DNA of 64,000 bases from Sulfurivermis fontis (lineage in GTDB: Bacteria > Pseudomonadota > Gammaproteobacteria > Thiohalomonadales > Thiohalomonadaceae): the NCBI RefSeq assembly GCF_004001245.1, contig NZ_AP018724.1, positions 2,968,501-3,032,500 of the forward strand, read 5' to 3'. Position 1 is the stretch's first letter; every line of letters begins with the position of its first letter. This document shows positions 36,704 to 45,969 of this stretch, piece by piece. The position numbers and the translations under genes are program-made. A model generated the notes under the pieces. The model saw only the letters and a program-made list of their open reading frames with translations, searched no databases and was not told the origin of the DNA.

Positions 36704-37006
36704 TCACTCGATACGCCCGGCATCCAGCAACGGCATGACCCAGTAGTGCAATCCTGCCCCCTTGAAATCACGGCGCAGGGCATCGAGCAACGGGTTCACC
36801 GCCGTGCAGTCGGTATGGACATGGAACATCACCTTGCGCTGGCGCCCCATCACCTGCTCGGCCAGCGACAGTTCCGACTGCCGGCTGCCGTGACCGTCGA
36901 TACGCGAGCTGCTGAAGCCCGACAGCTGTTCCTGTGCCAGCAGCCAGTCCACCACCGACTCCTCGATGGAGGGTGTCGTAACGATTACCAATAGACACTC
37001 TTGCAT
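36704..37006 (-). CDS. DUF3240 PII-like protein of metal efflux operon
   Basis: 100 residues with a ferredoxin-like/PII-like pattern: LLVIVTTPSIEESVVDWLLA strand-helix, then a loop with HGSRQSELSLAEQVMG, and VMFHVHTDC strand-helix. DUF3240 proteins accompany CzcA/CusA-type RND genes and are thought to be regulatory or metal-sensing. Here it lies 9 bases after the RND pump gene, last in the operon. Substrate and role unproven. Confidence 0.85.
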   Translation of the reverse strand: MQECLLVIVTTPSIEESVVDWLLAQEQLSGFSSSRIDGHGSRQSELSLAEQVMGRQRKVMFHVHTDCTAVNPLLDALRRDFKGAGLHYWVMPLLDAGRIE

Positions 37007-37015
37007 GTGGGACTC

Positions 37016-40000
37016 CTAGCGTTCCACGCCGAAACGACGGTACAGGATCGGCAGCAGGATCAAGGTCAGCAGGGTGGAGGTCACCAGGCCGCCGATGACC
37101 ACGATGGCCAGCGGCCGCTGGATCTCCGAACCGGGGCCGCTGGCGAACAGCAGCGGCACCAGTCCGAAGGCGGCGATGCTGGCGGTCATCAACACCGGCC
37201 GCAGGCGGCGGCGTGCCCCCTCGATCACCACGTCGGCCAGGGCCATGCCATGGGCGCGCAGCTGGTTGAAATAGGTCACCATCACCACGCCGTTCAGCAC
37301 GGCGATGCCCAGCAGCGCGATGAAGCCCACCGATGCCGGCACCGACAGATATTCGCCGGCCAGCCAGAGCGAGAACACGCCGCCGATCATCGCAAACGGG
37401 ATATTGGTCAGCACCAGCGCCGCCTGACGCACGGTGCCGAAGGTGGAGAACAACAGCAGGAAGATCAGGCCGATGGCCACCGGCACCACGATGGACAGAC
37501 GGCGCGCGGCGCGCTGCTGGTTCTCGAACTGGCCGCCCCACTCGACGTAGTAGCCGGTCGGCAGCTTGATCTGCTCGGCGACCCTGGCCTTGGCCTCGTC
37601 GACGAAACCCACCAGATCGCGGCCACGCACATTGGCCACCACCACCGTATAGCGCGCCGCCTTCTCGCGCGCCACCTTCACCGGCCCCTCCACCCGCTGC
37701 AGGGTGGCGATGGTGGTCAATGGGATGTTGCGCCCGTCCGGCAGGGTCACCTGCATGGCGGCGAAACGCTCCGGCGCGGCGCGCAGGTCCTCGCTGCCGC
37801 GCAGGATCAGCGGCGTACGGCGCGCCCCCTCATGCACGGTGCCGATCGTGATGCCCTCGACCTGTGCCCGCATCATGTTTTCCAGTTCATTGATCGACAG
37901 GCCGAGGCGGCCCGCAGCCAGCCGGTCGATGACGACCTGCAGATACTGCACGCCGGAATTTTCCGCCGTGCGCACGTCCTCCGCGCCGGGGATGCCGTTC
38001 AGCAGGGCGGCGATCCGCCGCGCCTGGGCATCCAGCTCGGTGACATCGGTGCCGAAGATCTTCACGGCGACATCGCCGCGCACGCCGGTCAGCATCTCGG
38101 AGATGCGCATCTCGATGGGTTGGGTGAAGCCATAGTTGAGGCCCGGAATGTCGTTCATCACCTGGCGGATGGCATCGATCAGCTCTTCCTTGGTTTCCAT
38201 GCGCCACTCGTCCTGCGGCTTCAGCACCAGAAAGCTGTCGGTGTCGTTCAGGCCCATCGGGTCGAGGCCCAGTTCATCGGAGCCGACGCGGGCGATCACG
38301 CCGGTGATCTCCGGAACCTTCTCCAGCAGCGCACGCTGCACGCGCAGGTCCAGCGCCACCGACTGCTCCAGGTTGATGGACGGCAGCTTTTCCAGCTGCA
38401 CCAGCAGGCTGCCTTCGTCCATGGTGGGCATGAACGTCTTGCCGATGCGGGTGTAGACGACGCCGGTCACCAGCAGCAGCACCAGGGCGCCGATGATGAT
38501 CGGCTGCGGCTTGGCCAGACACCAGCGCAGCAGCGGCATGTAGTGGCGGTTCACCTGCCGCACCACCCACGGGTCCTCATGGCCGACCTTCTTCAGCAGG
38601 AACGACGCCAGCACCGGAATCGCCGTCAGCGATAGCAGCAGCGATCCGGCCAGGGCGAAGACGATGGTGAGGGCGACCGGAATGAACAGCTTGCCCTCCA
38701 GACCCTGCAGGGTCAGCAGGGGCAGGAACACGATGATGATGATCAGAATGCCGGAGGTCACCGGCACGCTCACCTCGCGCACGGCGCGATAGATCAGGTG
38801 CAGGCGCGGCAGGCGCTGCTGCTGCTCGCCGTGGGCGAGATGGGTGACGATGTTCTCCACCACCACCACCGCCGCGTCCACCAGCATGCCGATGGCGATG
38901 GCCAGGCCGCCCAGGCTCATCAGGTTGGCGGACATGCCGAACTGGCGCATCAGGATGAAGGTGGCCAGCGCCGCCAGCGGCAATACCAGTGCCACGGTCA
39001 GCGCGGCGCGCAGATTGCCGAGGAACAGCACCAGCAGGACCAGTACCAGGACGATGGCCTCGGTGAGCGCCTTGCTCACCGTGTGCACGGCTTTCTCCAC
39101 CAGGTCGCCGCGGTTGTAGAACACGTTGATGGTGATGCCCTGCGGCAGCGTCGGCGCCAGCTCGTCCAGCTTGGCCTGCACCCCTTCCACCACCGTGCGT
39201 GCATTGGCGCCGCGCAGGCCGAGCACCAGACCTTCGACCGCCTCGCCCTCACCATTGCGCGTCACCGCGCCATAGCGCGTGATGGCGCCGATACGCACCG
39301 TGGCGATTTCGCCCACGCGCACCGGCACGCCCGCCGCCATCTTGACCACGATGGCGCGCACGTCTTCCACGGAGCGGATGCGTCCCTCGGCGCGTACCAG
39401 CAGGGCCTCGTCGCCCTCGCTGAGGCGGCCGGCGCCGTCGTTGCGGTTGTTTTCCTCCAGCGCCGCCACCAGCTCGGTCATGCCGACACCGCGCGCGTTC
39501 ATGCGTGCGGCATCCGGCACCACTTCATAGGCGCGCACCAGACCGCCGAGGGCGTTGACGTCCGCCACACCCGGAACGGTGCGCAAGGCCGGGCGGATGG
39601 TCCAGTCGAGCAGGCTGCGTTTTTCCATCGCATCCAGCGTGTCGCCTTCGATGGTGAACATGAACATCTCGCCCAGCGGCGTGGTCATCGGCGCCATGCC
39701 GCCGCTGATGTCCGCGGGCAGATCCGCCCAGATGGCATTCAGCCGCTCGGCCACCTGCTGCCGCGCCCAGTAGATGTCGGTGCCGTCCTCGAAATCGACG
39801 GTGATGTCGGTCAGGGCGTACTTGGCCACGGAGCGCAGCATCACCTGATGCGGGATGCCCAGCATCTCCACCTCGATGGGCGCGGTGATGCGCTGCTCGA
39901 CTTCCTCCGGCGTCATGCCCGGCGCCTTGATGATGATCTTCACCTGCGTCGAGGAGATGTCCGGAAAGGCATCGATGGGGATGTTCTGGAATGCCAGCGT

Positions 40001-40081
40001 TCCCGCACCGATCAACACCAGCACCGCCAGCAGCGCCAGCAGGCGCTGGGTCAGGGCAAACTGAATCAGGCGCGCCAGCAT
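37016..40081 (-). CDS. Heavy-metal RND efflux pump (CzcA/CusA family)
   Basis: 1,021 residues with the RND layout: helix 1 (FALTQRLLALLAVLVLIGAG), two large periplasmic loops, and two bundles of membrane helices. The helix-4 motif AIGMLVDAAVVVVEN has the VDAA form nearer CusA-type than the DFG-DG form of CzcA, but the metal is not assigned. It drives proton-coupled export of cations from the periplasm through the adaptor and outer channel. Translation is coupled to the adaptor gene by TGATG (start 40081). Operon order is outer channel, adaptor, pump, DUF3240. Confidence 0.93.
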   Translation of the reverse strand: MLARLIQFALTQRLLALLAVLVLIGAGTLAFQNIPIDAFPDISSTQVKIIIKAPGMTPEEVEQRITAPIEVEMLGIPHQVMLRSVAKYALTDITVDFEDGTDIYWARQQVAERLNAIWADLPADISGGMAPMTTPLGEMFMFTIEGDTLDAMEKRSLLDWTIRPALRTVPGVADVNALGGLVRAYEVVPDAARMNARGVGMTELVAALEENNRNDGAGRLSEGDEALLVRAEGRIRSVEDVRAIVVKMAAGVPVRVGEIATVRIGAITRYGAVTRNGEGEAVEGLVLGLRGANARTVVEGVQAKLDELAPTLPQGITINVFYNRGDLVEKAVHTVSKALTEAIVLVLVLLVLFLGNLRAALTVALVLPLAALATFILMRQFGMSANLMSLGGLAIAIGMLVDAAVVVVENIVTHLAHGEQQQRLPRLHLIYRAVREVSVPVTSGILIIIIVFLPLLTLQGLEGKLFIPVALTIVFALAGSLLLSLTAIPVLASFLLKKVGHEDPWVVRQVNRHYMPLLRWCLAKPQPIIIGALVLLLVTGVVYTRIGKTFMPTMDEGSLLVQLEKLPSINLEQSVALDLRVQRALLEKVPEITGVIARVGSDELGLDPMGLNDTDSFLVLKPQDEWRMETKEELIDAIRQVMNDIPGLNYGFTQPIEMRISEMLTGVRGDVAVKIFGTDVTELDAQARRIAALLNGIPGAEDVRTAENSGVQYLQVVIDRLAAGRLGLSINELENMMRAQVEGITIGTVHEGARRTPLILRGSEDLRAAPERFAAMQVTLPDGRNIPLTTIATLQRVEGPVKVAREKAARYTVVVANVRGRDLVGFVDEAKARVAEQIKLPTGYYVEWGGQFENQQRAARRLSIVVPVAIGLIFLLLFSTFGTVRQAALVLTNIPFAMIGGVFSLWLAGEYLSVPASVGFIALLGIAVLNGVVMVTYFNQLRAHGMALADVVIEGARRRLRPVLMTASIAAFGLVPLLFASGPGSEIQRPLAIVVIGGLVTSTLLTLILLPILYRRFGVER

Positions 40082-41187
40082 CACTCACCCCCGCCGAGGC
40101 CCATGGCGGCGCCCTTCACGGCCGCCAGGCCGGTAACCGCGACGCGCTCGTGCGGCGCGAATTTGGCGACGAATACGGTCTTGCCGTCCTGCGTGCCCAG
40201 CACCTCGACGATGCGCGGCGAGAAGCCCGTCGCCGTCTGCACGAACACGATGCTGTGCTGGCCGCTGCGCACCACGGCGGCGGCGGGCAGCTGATAGCGA
40301 TCCGTGCCGGCCACGCCGGCGATGGAGGCCTGCACATACTGGCCGGGCCGCAGGGCGCCGGAACCGCTGGTCAGTTCGGCGCGCACCCGCACCGTCTGGC
40401 TCGCCGCATCGACGTCGCGGCCCACGCTCAACAGGCGCCCCGCCGCACCCAGCCCCGCCACCTTGACCTCGGCGCCGGCCGCCAGGCTGGGCAACTGCTC
40501 CAGCGGCACGCGGATCTCCAGCCACAGCGGGTCGAGATTGGCGAGGCGGTAGATGGGATCGCTCATGGTGAGGCGCTGGCCCGGTTCGGCGAGACGTTCG
40601 ATGACCACGCCGGTCATCGGCGCGCGCACCTGCAGCGTGGTCGTCAGGCGGCGATTCTGTTGCAGCGCGGCGATATCCCGCGCCGCCATGCCCGCCAGCA
40701 ACAACGCCTGACGCCGCTCCTCCAGCGCCGCACTCATTTCCTCGAACGCGCTCTGGGTTTCCAGATAGCGACGACGGGCAATGACGCCTTCCTTGAACAG
40801 CATCTCGTCACGTGTCATGGCGGTCTGGGCCAGACGCTGCTGACTCAGCGTTTGCAGGAAATCACGCTGCAGGCTGACCAGCTCGGGACTCTTGAGGCGG
40901 GCGATGACCTGGCCTTCTACCACCTCGTCACCCACCGCGCTGGGCATGTATTCCAGCAGGCCGGCCTGCGGTGCCGTGATCAGATGCACCTGATCCGGCG
41001 CCACCGTCACCAGCGCCGGCAGTTCCTGGCCGGCCACCGTGCTCACCGCCTCAGGCTCCAGCGTGGTAATCCCCAGCGTCTGCTGCTGGGCCGGTGTCAT
41101 GACCACATCCTCGGCGGGCAGGTCGGCGGCATGAAGCGACAGAGGCAGCATTCCGGCCAGGACGAAGAGAGACAACAGGGACTTCAT
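40081..41187 (-). CDS. RND efflux periplasmic adaptor (CzcB/CusB-like)
   Basis: 368 residues. A signal peptide (LLSLFVLAGMLPLSLHAADL) leads to lipoyl halves (TAPQAGLLEYMPSAVGDEVV; VRAPMTGVVIERLAEPGQRL), a central coiled-coil hairpin (~residues 100-190) and a C-terminal beta-barrel. It links the RND pump to the TolC-like channel. No His- or Met-rich N-terminal metal site is obvious. Stop and start codons overlap its neighbours on both sides. Confidence 0.92.
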   Translation of the reverse strand: MKSLLSLFVLAGMLPLSLHAADLPAEDVVMTPAQQQTLGITTLEPEAVSTVAGQELPALVTVAPDQVHLITAPQAGLLEYMPSAVGDEVVEGQVIARLKSPELVSLQRDFLQTLSQQRLAQTAMTRDEMLFKEGVIARRRYLETQSAFEEMSAALEERRQALLLAGMAARDIAALQQNRRLTTTLQVRAPMTGVVIERLAEPGQRLTMSDPIYRLANLDPLWLEIRVPLEQLPSLAAGAEVKVAGLGAAGRLLSVGRDVDAASQTVRVRAELTSGSGALRPGQYVQASIAGVAGTDRYQLPAAAVVRSGQHSIVFVQTATGFSPRIVEVLGTQDGKTVFVAKFAPHERVAVTGLAAVKGAAMGLGGGE

Positions 41188-42431
41188 AACGTTTCTCCAA
41201 CAACTTGGTTGTAGCGGGCGATCGCCTGCTGCACTTGCAGCTTGCGCATGTTGAGGGTTCGTTCGGCGGCATCGGCGCGGGTCTGTACGCGCAGGCGCTG
41301 CACCAGATCGATTTCGCCCAGATCGAATGCCAGGCGCGCCATGCGCAGGTTTTCCTGCGCCATCTGGTGCTGCTGCCGTGCCAGCTCCAGCTCGCTGCGC
41401 AACGTCGTCAACGCCTGCTGCGCGTCGTGCAAGGCAAGTTCCAGTTCGCGTTGCAGCGCCAGCTGTTCGCTCTGCGCCTGCACCAACTGATTGTTGGCCG
41501 CCGCAATGGCCGGTCCGGCGTGAGCGCCGCCGCCGAAGGGCAGGCGCAACGACACGCCGATGCTGTCGTGGGTGGTCTCCGTCACCGGTTCCTGATCACG
41601 CCGGGTTCCCACGATGAGCATGGGATTGTCACTGCCTGACGCGCGCGCGCGCTGCAATTCCGCCTGCGCCTGCTCGACACGGCGCTGCGCCTCCAGCAGC
41701 AAGGGGTGATCCGCCTCGATGCGGCGACGGGCGCTTTGCACTTCGCTGAACTCGGCCGGCCGCTGCGGCAGACCGGACAGCAACAGATAGCGCTTCTCCG
41801 CCGTGCGTACCTCGCTCACGGCGAGCAGATACTCGTCCTGCCTGGCCAGGGTTTCATCGCGCGCCAGCAGCAGATCGGCCTCGGCCAGATCCCCGGCCTC
41901 GACCCGGCGCTGCACGTCCTGCTCCAGGGCCTGCGCGGTGTGCCAGGCCTGCTCGGCCAGATGACGCTGTTCTTCGGCCAGCGCCAGCGACCACAGCACA
42001 TCGCGCACACGACCGGCCACCTCCAGCCGCAGCGCCTGTCCCTGGGCGCCGGCCAGCTCACCCGTGCTCAGCGCCTGGTTGCGGCTCGCCGCGCGCTGGC
42101 CCCAGCGCCACAGCGGCAACTCCAGATTCGCCTCCCACTCGCGCAGGCCGCGGTCGGTGCCGGCCTGATCGGTCTGGTGTCGCACGACCAGCGCCGGCGC
42201 GCCGGCCAGCAGGCTGTCGGCGCGCGCCGCCAGCGCCGCGGCCTCCTGACGGGAGGCCTCGGCGATGCCGCTGCGCGGGTCGCCGCCCAGTGCCGCCACG
42301 TAGACATCATTCAGGCTCAGCTCGGCGCTGATGCCCACCAGCGGCGCCGCAAGCGTCTCATCCGCGGCAGCCTGGCCGCTGGTGGCGGCCAGCGCCAGGC
42401 ACAGTGCCAACACGACAGGGGTTAATTGCAT
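41184..42431 (-). CDS. TolC-family outer-membrane channel (CzcC-like)
   Basis: 415 residues. A signal peptide (LALCLALAATSGQAAAD) precedes two internally repeated OEP domains rich in Ala, Gln and Leu helices (RASGSDNPMLIVGTRRDQEP; QQHQMAQENLRMARLAFDLG). It forms the outer-membrane duct for the RND pump. First gene of the leftward efflux operon and overlaps the adaptor start by 4 bases. Its upstream region carries spaced TTTAA words and then MITE copy 2. Confidence 0.9.
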   Translation of the reverse strand: MQLTPVVLALCLALAATSGQAAADETLAAPLVGISAELSLNDVYVAALGGDPRSGIAEASRQEAAALAARADSLLAGAPALVVRHQTDQAGTDRGLREWEANLELPLWRWGQRAASRNQALSTGELAGAQGQALRLEVAGRVRDVLWSLALAEEQRHLAEQAWHTAQALEQDVQRRVEAGDLAEADLLLARDETLARQDEYLLAVSEVRTAEKRYLLLSGLPQRPAEFSEVQSARRRIEADHPLLLEAQRRVEQAQAELQRARASGSDNPMLIVGTRRDQEPVTETTHDSIGVSLRLPFGGGAHAGPAIAAANNQLVQAQSEQLALQRELELALHDAQQALTTLRSELELARQQHQMAQENLRMARLAFDLGEIDLVQRLRVQTRADAAERTLNMRKLQVQQAIARYNQVVGETL

Positions 42432-42474
42432 GACATATTTCCCGCAACCATTTCAGTGGCGGGAAGTATGGCGA

Positions 42475-42497
42475 GTGAAACTTAAACCGAGATTAAA
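42475..42497 (-). promoter_or_regulatory. Candidate regulator site ahead of RND operon
   Basis: Reading leftward, TTTAAT and TTTAAG (complement of 42482-42497) lie 11 bases apart, one helical turn. That spacing is typical of OmpR-type response regulators of metal efflux operons, and the site is about 50 bases upstream of the outer-channel gene. The outer copy coincides with the target site of MITE copy 2, so upstream promoter context may have been displaced. No sensor kinase or regulator gene is nearby. Confidence 0.3.
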
Positions 42498-42702
42498 GGA
42501 AGCTCTGAACAAGTTCAGAGCTTCCGCGGCACAGGGATGTGCCGCCATTTTCCAACGACGATAAGTCGTTGGAAAATGAAGCCAATCGAAAATCACACTT
42601 TTCGATTGGCGTGGTTTTGTCCACGGATGGACTTATGTCGCGCAGCCCATGGAGGGGCGGGAGCGACCTGAGAAGTCCAGGATGGACTTATTCAGACCTT
42701 CC
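42498..42702 (-). mobile_element. IS5-like MITE, copy 2
   Basis: 205 bp in the opposite orientation to the other two copies. It is bounded by TTAAA on each side (42493-42497 and 42703-42707), a YTAR-type site plus one A. Ends and internal hairpins match copy 3, with single and paired substitutions. Stem positions 42586/42605 are T-A where copy 3 has G-C, and 42552/42572 are C-G where copy 3 has T-A. It fills the gap between the RND operon and the pyruvyl-transferase gene. Confidence 0.88.
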
Positions 42703-42734
42703 TTAAAGTGGCGACGGAAGTGGCGTATGTGCCG

Positions 42735-43940
42735 TCACGCCAGGCCCGCGGCAAGCGCTGCGAAACAACCACGATATTCCTGGGCCATTTCTGCCGCGTG
42801 TTGTCGCAGCATGGCCTGTGGCACGGCCGATGCTGCAGACCAGGCGGCGGCGATCTCTCCCGCCGCCACCTGCACGGGCAGACCCGGCAGCTCCCAACTG
42901 GCGCAATAAGCCTTCTGCTTGGCGGGGATTTCTGTCGGCGCCGGCTGCCGTACATTGATGCGCGGCAGGCCATGCGCCATGGCGACGATCCGGCCGTGCA
43001 GACTGCTGCCGCAATAGCCACGGCTGTGCGCGATGAGGGCGCAGATATCCCACAGGTGCAGCGAACTGAACAACCAGATCGCGGGGGCGTGCATCCAGGC
43101 GGCGAGGCGACGGTAACAGGCGAGGTCATCGTGCCAGGGCGCGGCACCGGCGCGAAACAGGACGATGGTGAATCCGCTGGCGCGGGCGATCGCGTCGAGT
43201 TGCGCGGCAATGATGCGCAGCGTCGCGTCATCACCGAAGTCGGCGCTGAATTGCACGGCGAGATAACCCTGCGGAAAGGCGGCGCGCACCTGCGCCGCTT
43301 CGCCGTGGCGGGCATGCCGCTGGATTTCAGCGTCGAACAATTCCCGCACCATCACTGCCGGGTCGGGCAGCAGGATGGCGGCGATGCCCGCCGCCGCGAG
43401 ATGGGCGTGCGTCACCTTGTCGCGCACACCCACGCCGTCTGCCGCATGCAGCTTCGCCAGCACTTCCCTGCGCAGTTCAGCCGGACGATCCGCGAGCTCC
43501 ACACCGCCGACCGCGCAATAACTCACCGGCTTCGCCGCAGGAAACAGCTCACGGGCGATGCAGTACGGCGCCTCGTCGCCGAGACCGAGGGTCCGCGCGG
43601 CCCAGGCGCGGCGCTGCGCGGGATCATGCTCGCAGCGGGCGATCATCTCCTGCGCCTGCTCCGGCGTCTGCAGCATCACCGCCGCCTGCCAGGCATCGCA
43701 GGTGAGCAGTTCGCCGCCGACGTGGAGGATATGGAGCGGCTGGTCGCGCAGCTCCAGCGCCAGTGGCGCGATGGCCCGGGTCTGGTGGCCGCCGTATGGG
43801 CGCAGATCGCGCGCGGCGAGGCCGGCGTGAATCAACCGGCGCCCCGGCAACAGGGCGGCGGCGATGTGGGGGAACAGCAGATCGCCGAAGTTGTGGCGGT
43901 CGCAGGCGCCGAACAGCAGGAGGGGGGTGTCGTCTGCCAT
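42735..43940 (-). CDS. Polysaccharide pyruvyl transferase family protein
   Basis: 401 residues. LLLFGACDRHNFGDLLFPHI at the N-terminus holds the NFGD motif of pyruvyl transferases. Near the C-terminus SRGYCGSSLHGRIVAMAHGL matches the family SSLHGxI signature. The two-domain shape resembles GT-B folds. Members add ketal pyruvate to surface polysaccharides or act as related sugar transferases. The exact acceptor is not predictable, and no polysaccharide cluster surrounds it. The stop lies 33 bases from MITE copy 2. Confidence 0.8.
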   Translation of the reverse strand: MADDTPLLLFGACDRHNFGDLLFPHIAAALLPGRRLIHAGLAARDLRPYGGHQTRAIAPLALELRDQPLHILHVGGELLTCDAWQAAVMLQTPEQAQEMIARCEHDPAQRRAWAARTLGLGDEAPYCIARELFPAAKPVSYCAVGGVELADRPAELRREVLAKLHAADGVGVRDKVTHAHLAAAGIAAILLPDPAVMVRELFDAEIQRHARHGEAAQVRAAFPQGYLAVQFSADFGDDATLRIIAAQLDAIARASGFTIVLFRAGAAPWHDDLACYRRLAAWMHAPAIWLFSSLHLWDICALIAHSRGYCGSSLHGRIVAMAHGLPRINVRQPAPTEIPAKQKAYCASWELPGLPVQVAAGEIAAAWSAASAVPQAMLRQHAAEMAQEYRGCFAALAAGLA

Positions 43941-44020
43941 GGCTTAACTATACGCGCCCTCCCGGCTCCCCCGCTGTGGATAAGGAGCGCGCAGAGGTTT
44001 CCGGCTATCATGCGCTCCCC

Positions 44021-45058
44021 ATGCGTATCGACGATCTGCGCCAGCTTTTACGCCATCACGGCGCCAGGCCCGCCCACGAGGCGCGCTTCCTGCGCGCCTG
44101 GCTGCAGGCGCTGCCGCTCGGCACGAAACGACAGGCGGTGGAAGACGTGATGCCGCTGACGCTGCGCCGGGCCTTGCCGGAGATTCACGCGGCACTGGAA
44201 CACCTGGCCCGGGTGCGCTCCTCCCATCCCGGCGCCGACGACTCGGTGCGCCTGCTGGTGGAACTGGGCGACGGCCAGACGGTGGAAAGCGTGCTGCTGC
44301 CACGCGGCGGCGTGTGTGTGTCGACCCAGGTGGGTTGCGCCGTGGGCTGCGTATTCTGCATGACCGGGCGCGACGGTCTGCTGCGGCAGCTGAGCAGCGC
44401 GGAGATCGTGGCGCAGGTGGCGTTGGCGCGGCGGCGGCGGCCGGTGAAGAAGGTGGTGTTCATGGGCATGGGCGAGCCGGCCCACAACCTGGACAACGTG
44501 CTGGAGGCCATCGAACTGCTCGGCACCCTGGGCGCCGTGGGTTACAACAATCTGGTGTTTTCCACCGTGGGCGATCGGCGCGTGTTCGCACGCCTGCCGC
44601 AGGGCACGGTGAAACCGGCGCTGGCCCTGTCGCTGCACACCACCAATGCCGAATTGCGCGCCCGCCTGCTGCCCAAGGCACCGCGCATCGACCCGGCCGA
44701 GCTGGTGGAAGAAGGCGAGCGCTACGCCCGCGCCACGCGCTACCCCGTCCAGTACCAGTGGACCCTGCTCGAAGGCATCAACGATACGCCGGAGGAGATG
44801 GAAGGCATCGTGCGCCTGCTCAGGGGGAAGTACGCGGTGATGAACCTGATTCCCTACAACAGCAACGAGGGCATGGGCCACCGCCGTCCGACGGCGGAGC
44901 ACACCGCGGCGATGGCCAGCTACCTGCACCGCCACGGCGTGCTCACCAAACTGCGCAACTCCGCCGGGCAGGACATCGACGGCGGCTGCGGCCAGTTGCG
45001 CGCCCGGCTGACGCCGCCGGGCGACGTTCAGCCCCGCCCCTTTCCGGCTCCCCCTTGA
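44021..45058 (+). CDS. RlmN-family radical SAM methyltransferase
   Basis: 345 residues from ATG 44021. The radical SAM cluster motif CAVGCVFC has Cys106, Cys110 and Cys113. FMGMGEPAHNLDNV follows, and LVFSTVGDRRVFARLPQG and SLHTTNAELRARLLP match RlmN. The C-terminal acceptor Cys323 lies in DIDGGCGQLR. RlmN makes 2-methyladenosine in 23S rRNA and tRNA. The protein is ~40 residues shorter than E. coli RlmN and diverges at the N-terminus, so it may be an RlmN-like paralogue. Confidence 0.88.
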   Translation: MRIDDLRQLLRHHGARPAHEARFLRAWLQALPLGTKRQAVEDVMPLTLRRALPEIHAALEHLARVRSSHPGADDSVRLLVELGDGQTVESVLLPRGGVCVSTQVGCAVGCVFCMTGRDGLLRQLSSAEIVAQVALARRRRPVKKVVFMGMGEPAHNLDNVLEAIELLGTLGAVGYNNLVFSTVGDRRVFARLPQGTVKPALALSLHTTNAELRARLLPKAPRIDPAELVEEGERYARATRYPVQYQWTLLEGINDTPEEMEGIVRLLRGKYAVMNLIPYNSNEGMGHRRPTAEHTAAMASYLHRHGVLTKLRNSAGQDIDGGCGQLRARLTPPGDVQPRPFPAPP

Positions 45059-45131
45059 TCGGCGCCACCACCGGCTATACTTGATACAAAAGGTAGGTTT
45101 TTTGGCTGACGGATAACCCGGGAGGTGTGCC

Positions 45132-45449
45132 ATGACCACCGAACATGAAGTACTGCGCAATGTCCGCCCCGGCATGGAGTGCGACAGCGGACGCTGGACC
45201 GAACAGATGGCGCAGAACCTGGCCATCGCCGACGGCCTGGGGCGTCTGGGAGAAGAGCATTGGCGCGTGATCCGCTATTTGCGCGAACACTTCGTGCAGT
45301 ACGGCGCGCCGCCGCCTATGCACCTGGCCTGCCTGAACAGCGAACTGGATCAGCACTGCGTGGAGCGGCTGTTCCATGGCGCACGCGAGGCCTGGCGCAT
45401 CGCCGGCCTGCCGGACCCGGGTACCGAGGCCATCAGCTACATGGATTGA
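45132..45449 (+). CDS. DsrC/TusE-family protein lacking C-terminal cysteines
   Basis: 105 residues of the DsrC/TusE family. LGEEHWRVIRYLREHFVQYG is the conserved helix pair and REAWRIAGLPDPG the family tail, but the usual penultimate and upstream cysteines of the flexible arm are absent; the protein ends TEAISYMD. Cysteines remain at residues ~16, 65 and 74. DsrC and TusE carry sulfur as persulfide on the terminal Cys, so this copy cannot work that way and may be a regulatory or RspA-like homologue. CGGGAGG lies 5 bases before the start. Confidence 0.8.
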   Translation: MTTEHEVLRNVRPGMECDSGRWTEQMAQNLAIADGLGRLGEEHWRVIRYLREHFVQYGAPPPMHLACLNSELDQHCVERLFHGAREAWRIAGLPDPGTEAISYMD

Positions 45450-45505
45450 GGCGGGCGGGGGCGCCGTGCGCCCCCGTTGCCCACCGGGTCAATGCCGCGG
45501 GGCAA

Positions 45506-45712
45506 TCACAGCACGTCGCCGACACGCAGCAGGGCATAGATCACCGACAGCGCGATGAGCAGATAGCCCAGCGGCGGCAGCACCTTGTTCAACACGGTGA
45601 AGATGCGCGGCATGCGCTCCAGCCTGCCACGCACGCTGCGCGGGTAATACCAGGCGAAGTAGGCGCCCACACCGATGTTGATCAACAGGGAAAGCAGTTC
45701 ACCGCCACCCAT
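45506..45712 (-). CDS. Small two-helix membrane protein
   Basis: 68 residues from ATG 45712, which overlaps the rof stop by one base (TAATG). The segments LLSLLINIGVGAYFAWYY and PPLGYLLIALSVIYALL look like membrane helices, separated by a basic loop (PRSVRGRLERMPR). Family not recognised. The tight coupling to rof supports expression. It is last in the hemW-rof unit. Confidence 0.65.
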   Translation of the reverse strand: MGGGELLSLLINIGVGAYFAWYYPRSVRGRLERMPRIFTVLNKVLPPLGYLLIALSVIYALLRVGDVL

Positions 45713-45969
45713 TATTTCTCTCCTGCAAGATTTTCGATTCTGATGATGCGATCCAGACGGATGCAGCGTTCGGCACCGCCATCGGTGACCGCAAGCATGA
45801 ACTCCTGACCCTGGCGCGTTTGCAGGTCGGTGGGGCGCAGGGTCTCCAGGTGATCGTTGCCGGTCTCGTCGCGCCAGTGCATGCGCCAGCGTCGGCGCTG
45901 CATGATGGCCACCTCGTACTCGGAATACAGGCCACATTCGATGGGCTGGTAATCGCTTTCGTCACTCAT
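45712..45969 (-). CDS. rof: Rho-binding antiterminator (Rof family)
   Basis: 85 residues. DYQPIECGLYSEYEVAIMQR matches the Rof start (YQPI-C-YxxxE), and RCIRLDRIIRIENL the C-terminal strand. Rof binds Rho and inhibits termination. The stretch ETLRPTDLQTRQGQEFMLAV forms the Sm-like core. It overlaps hemW by 8 bases. Confidence 0.82.
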   Translation of the reverse strand: MSDESDYQPIECGLYSEYEVAIMQRRRWRMHWRDETGNDHLETLRPTDLQTRQGQEFMLAVTDGGAERCIRLDRIIRIENLAGEK

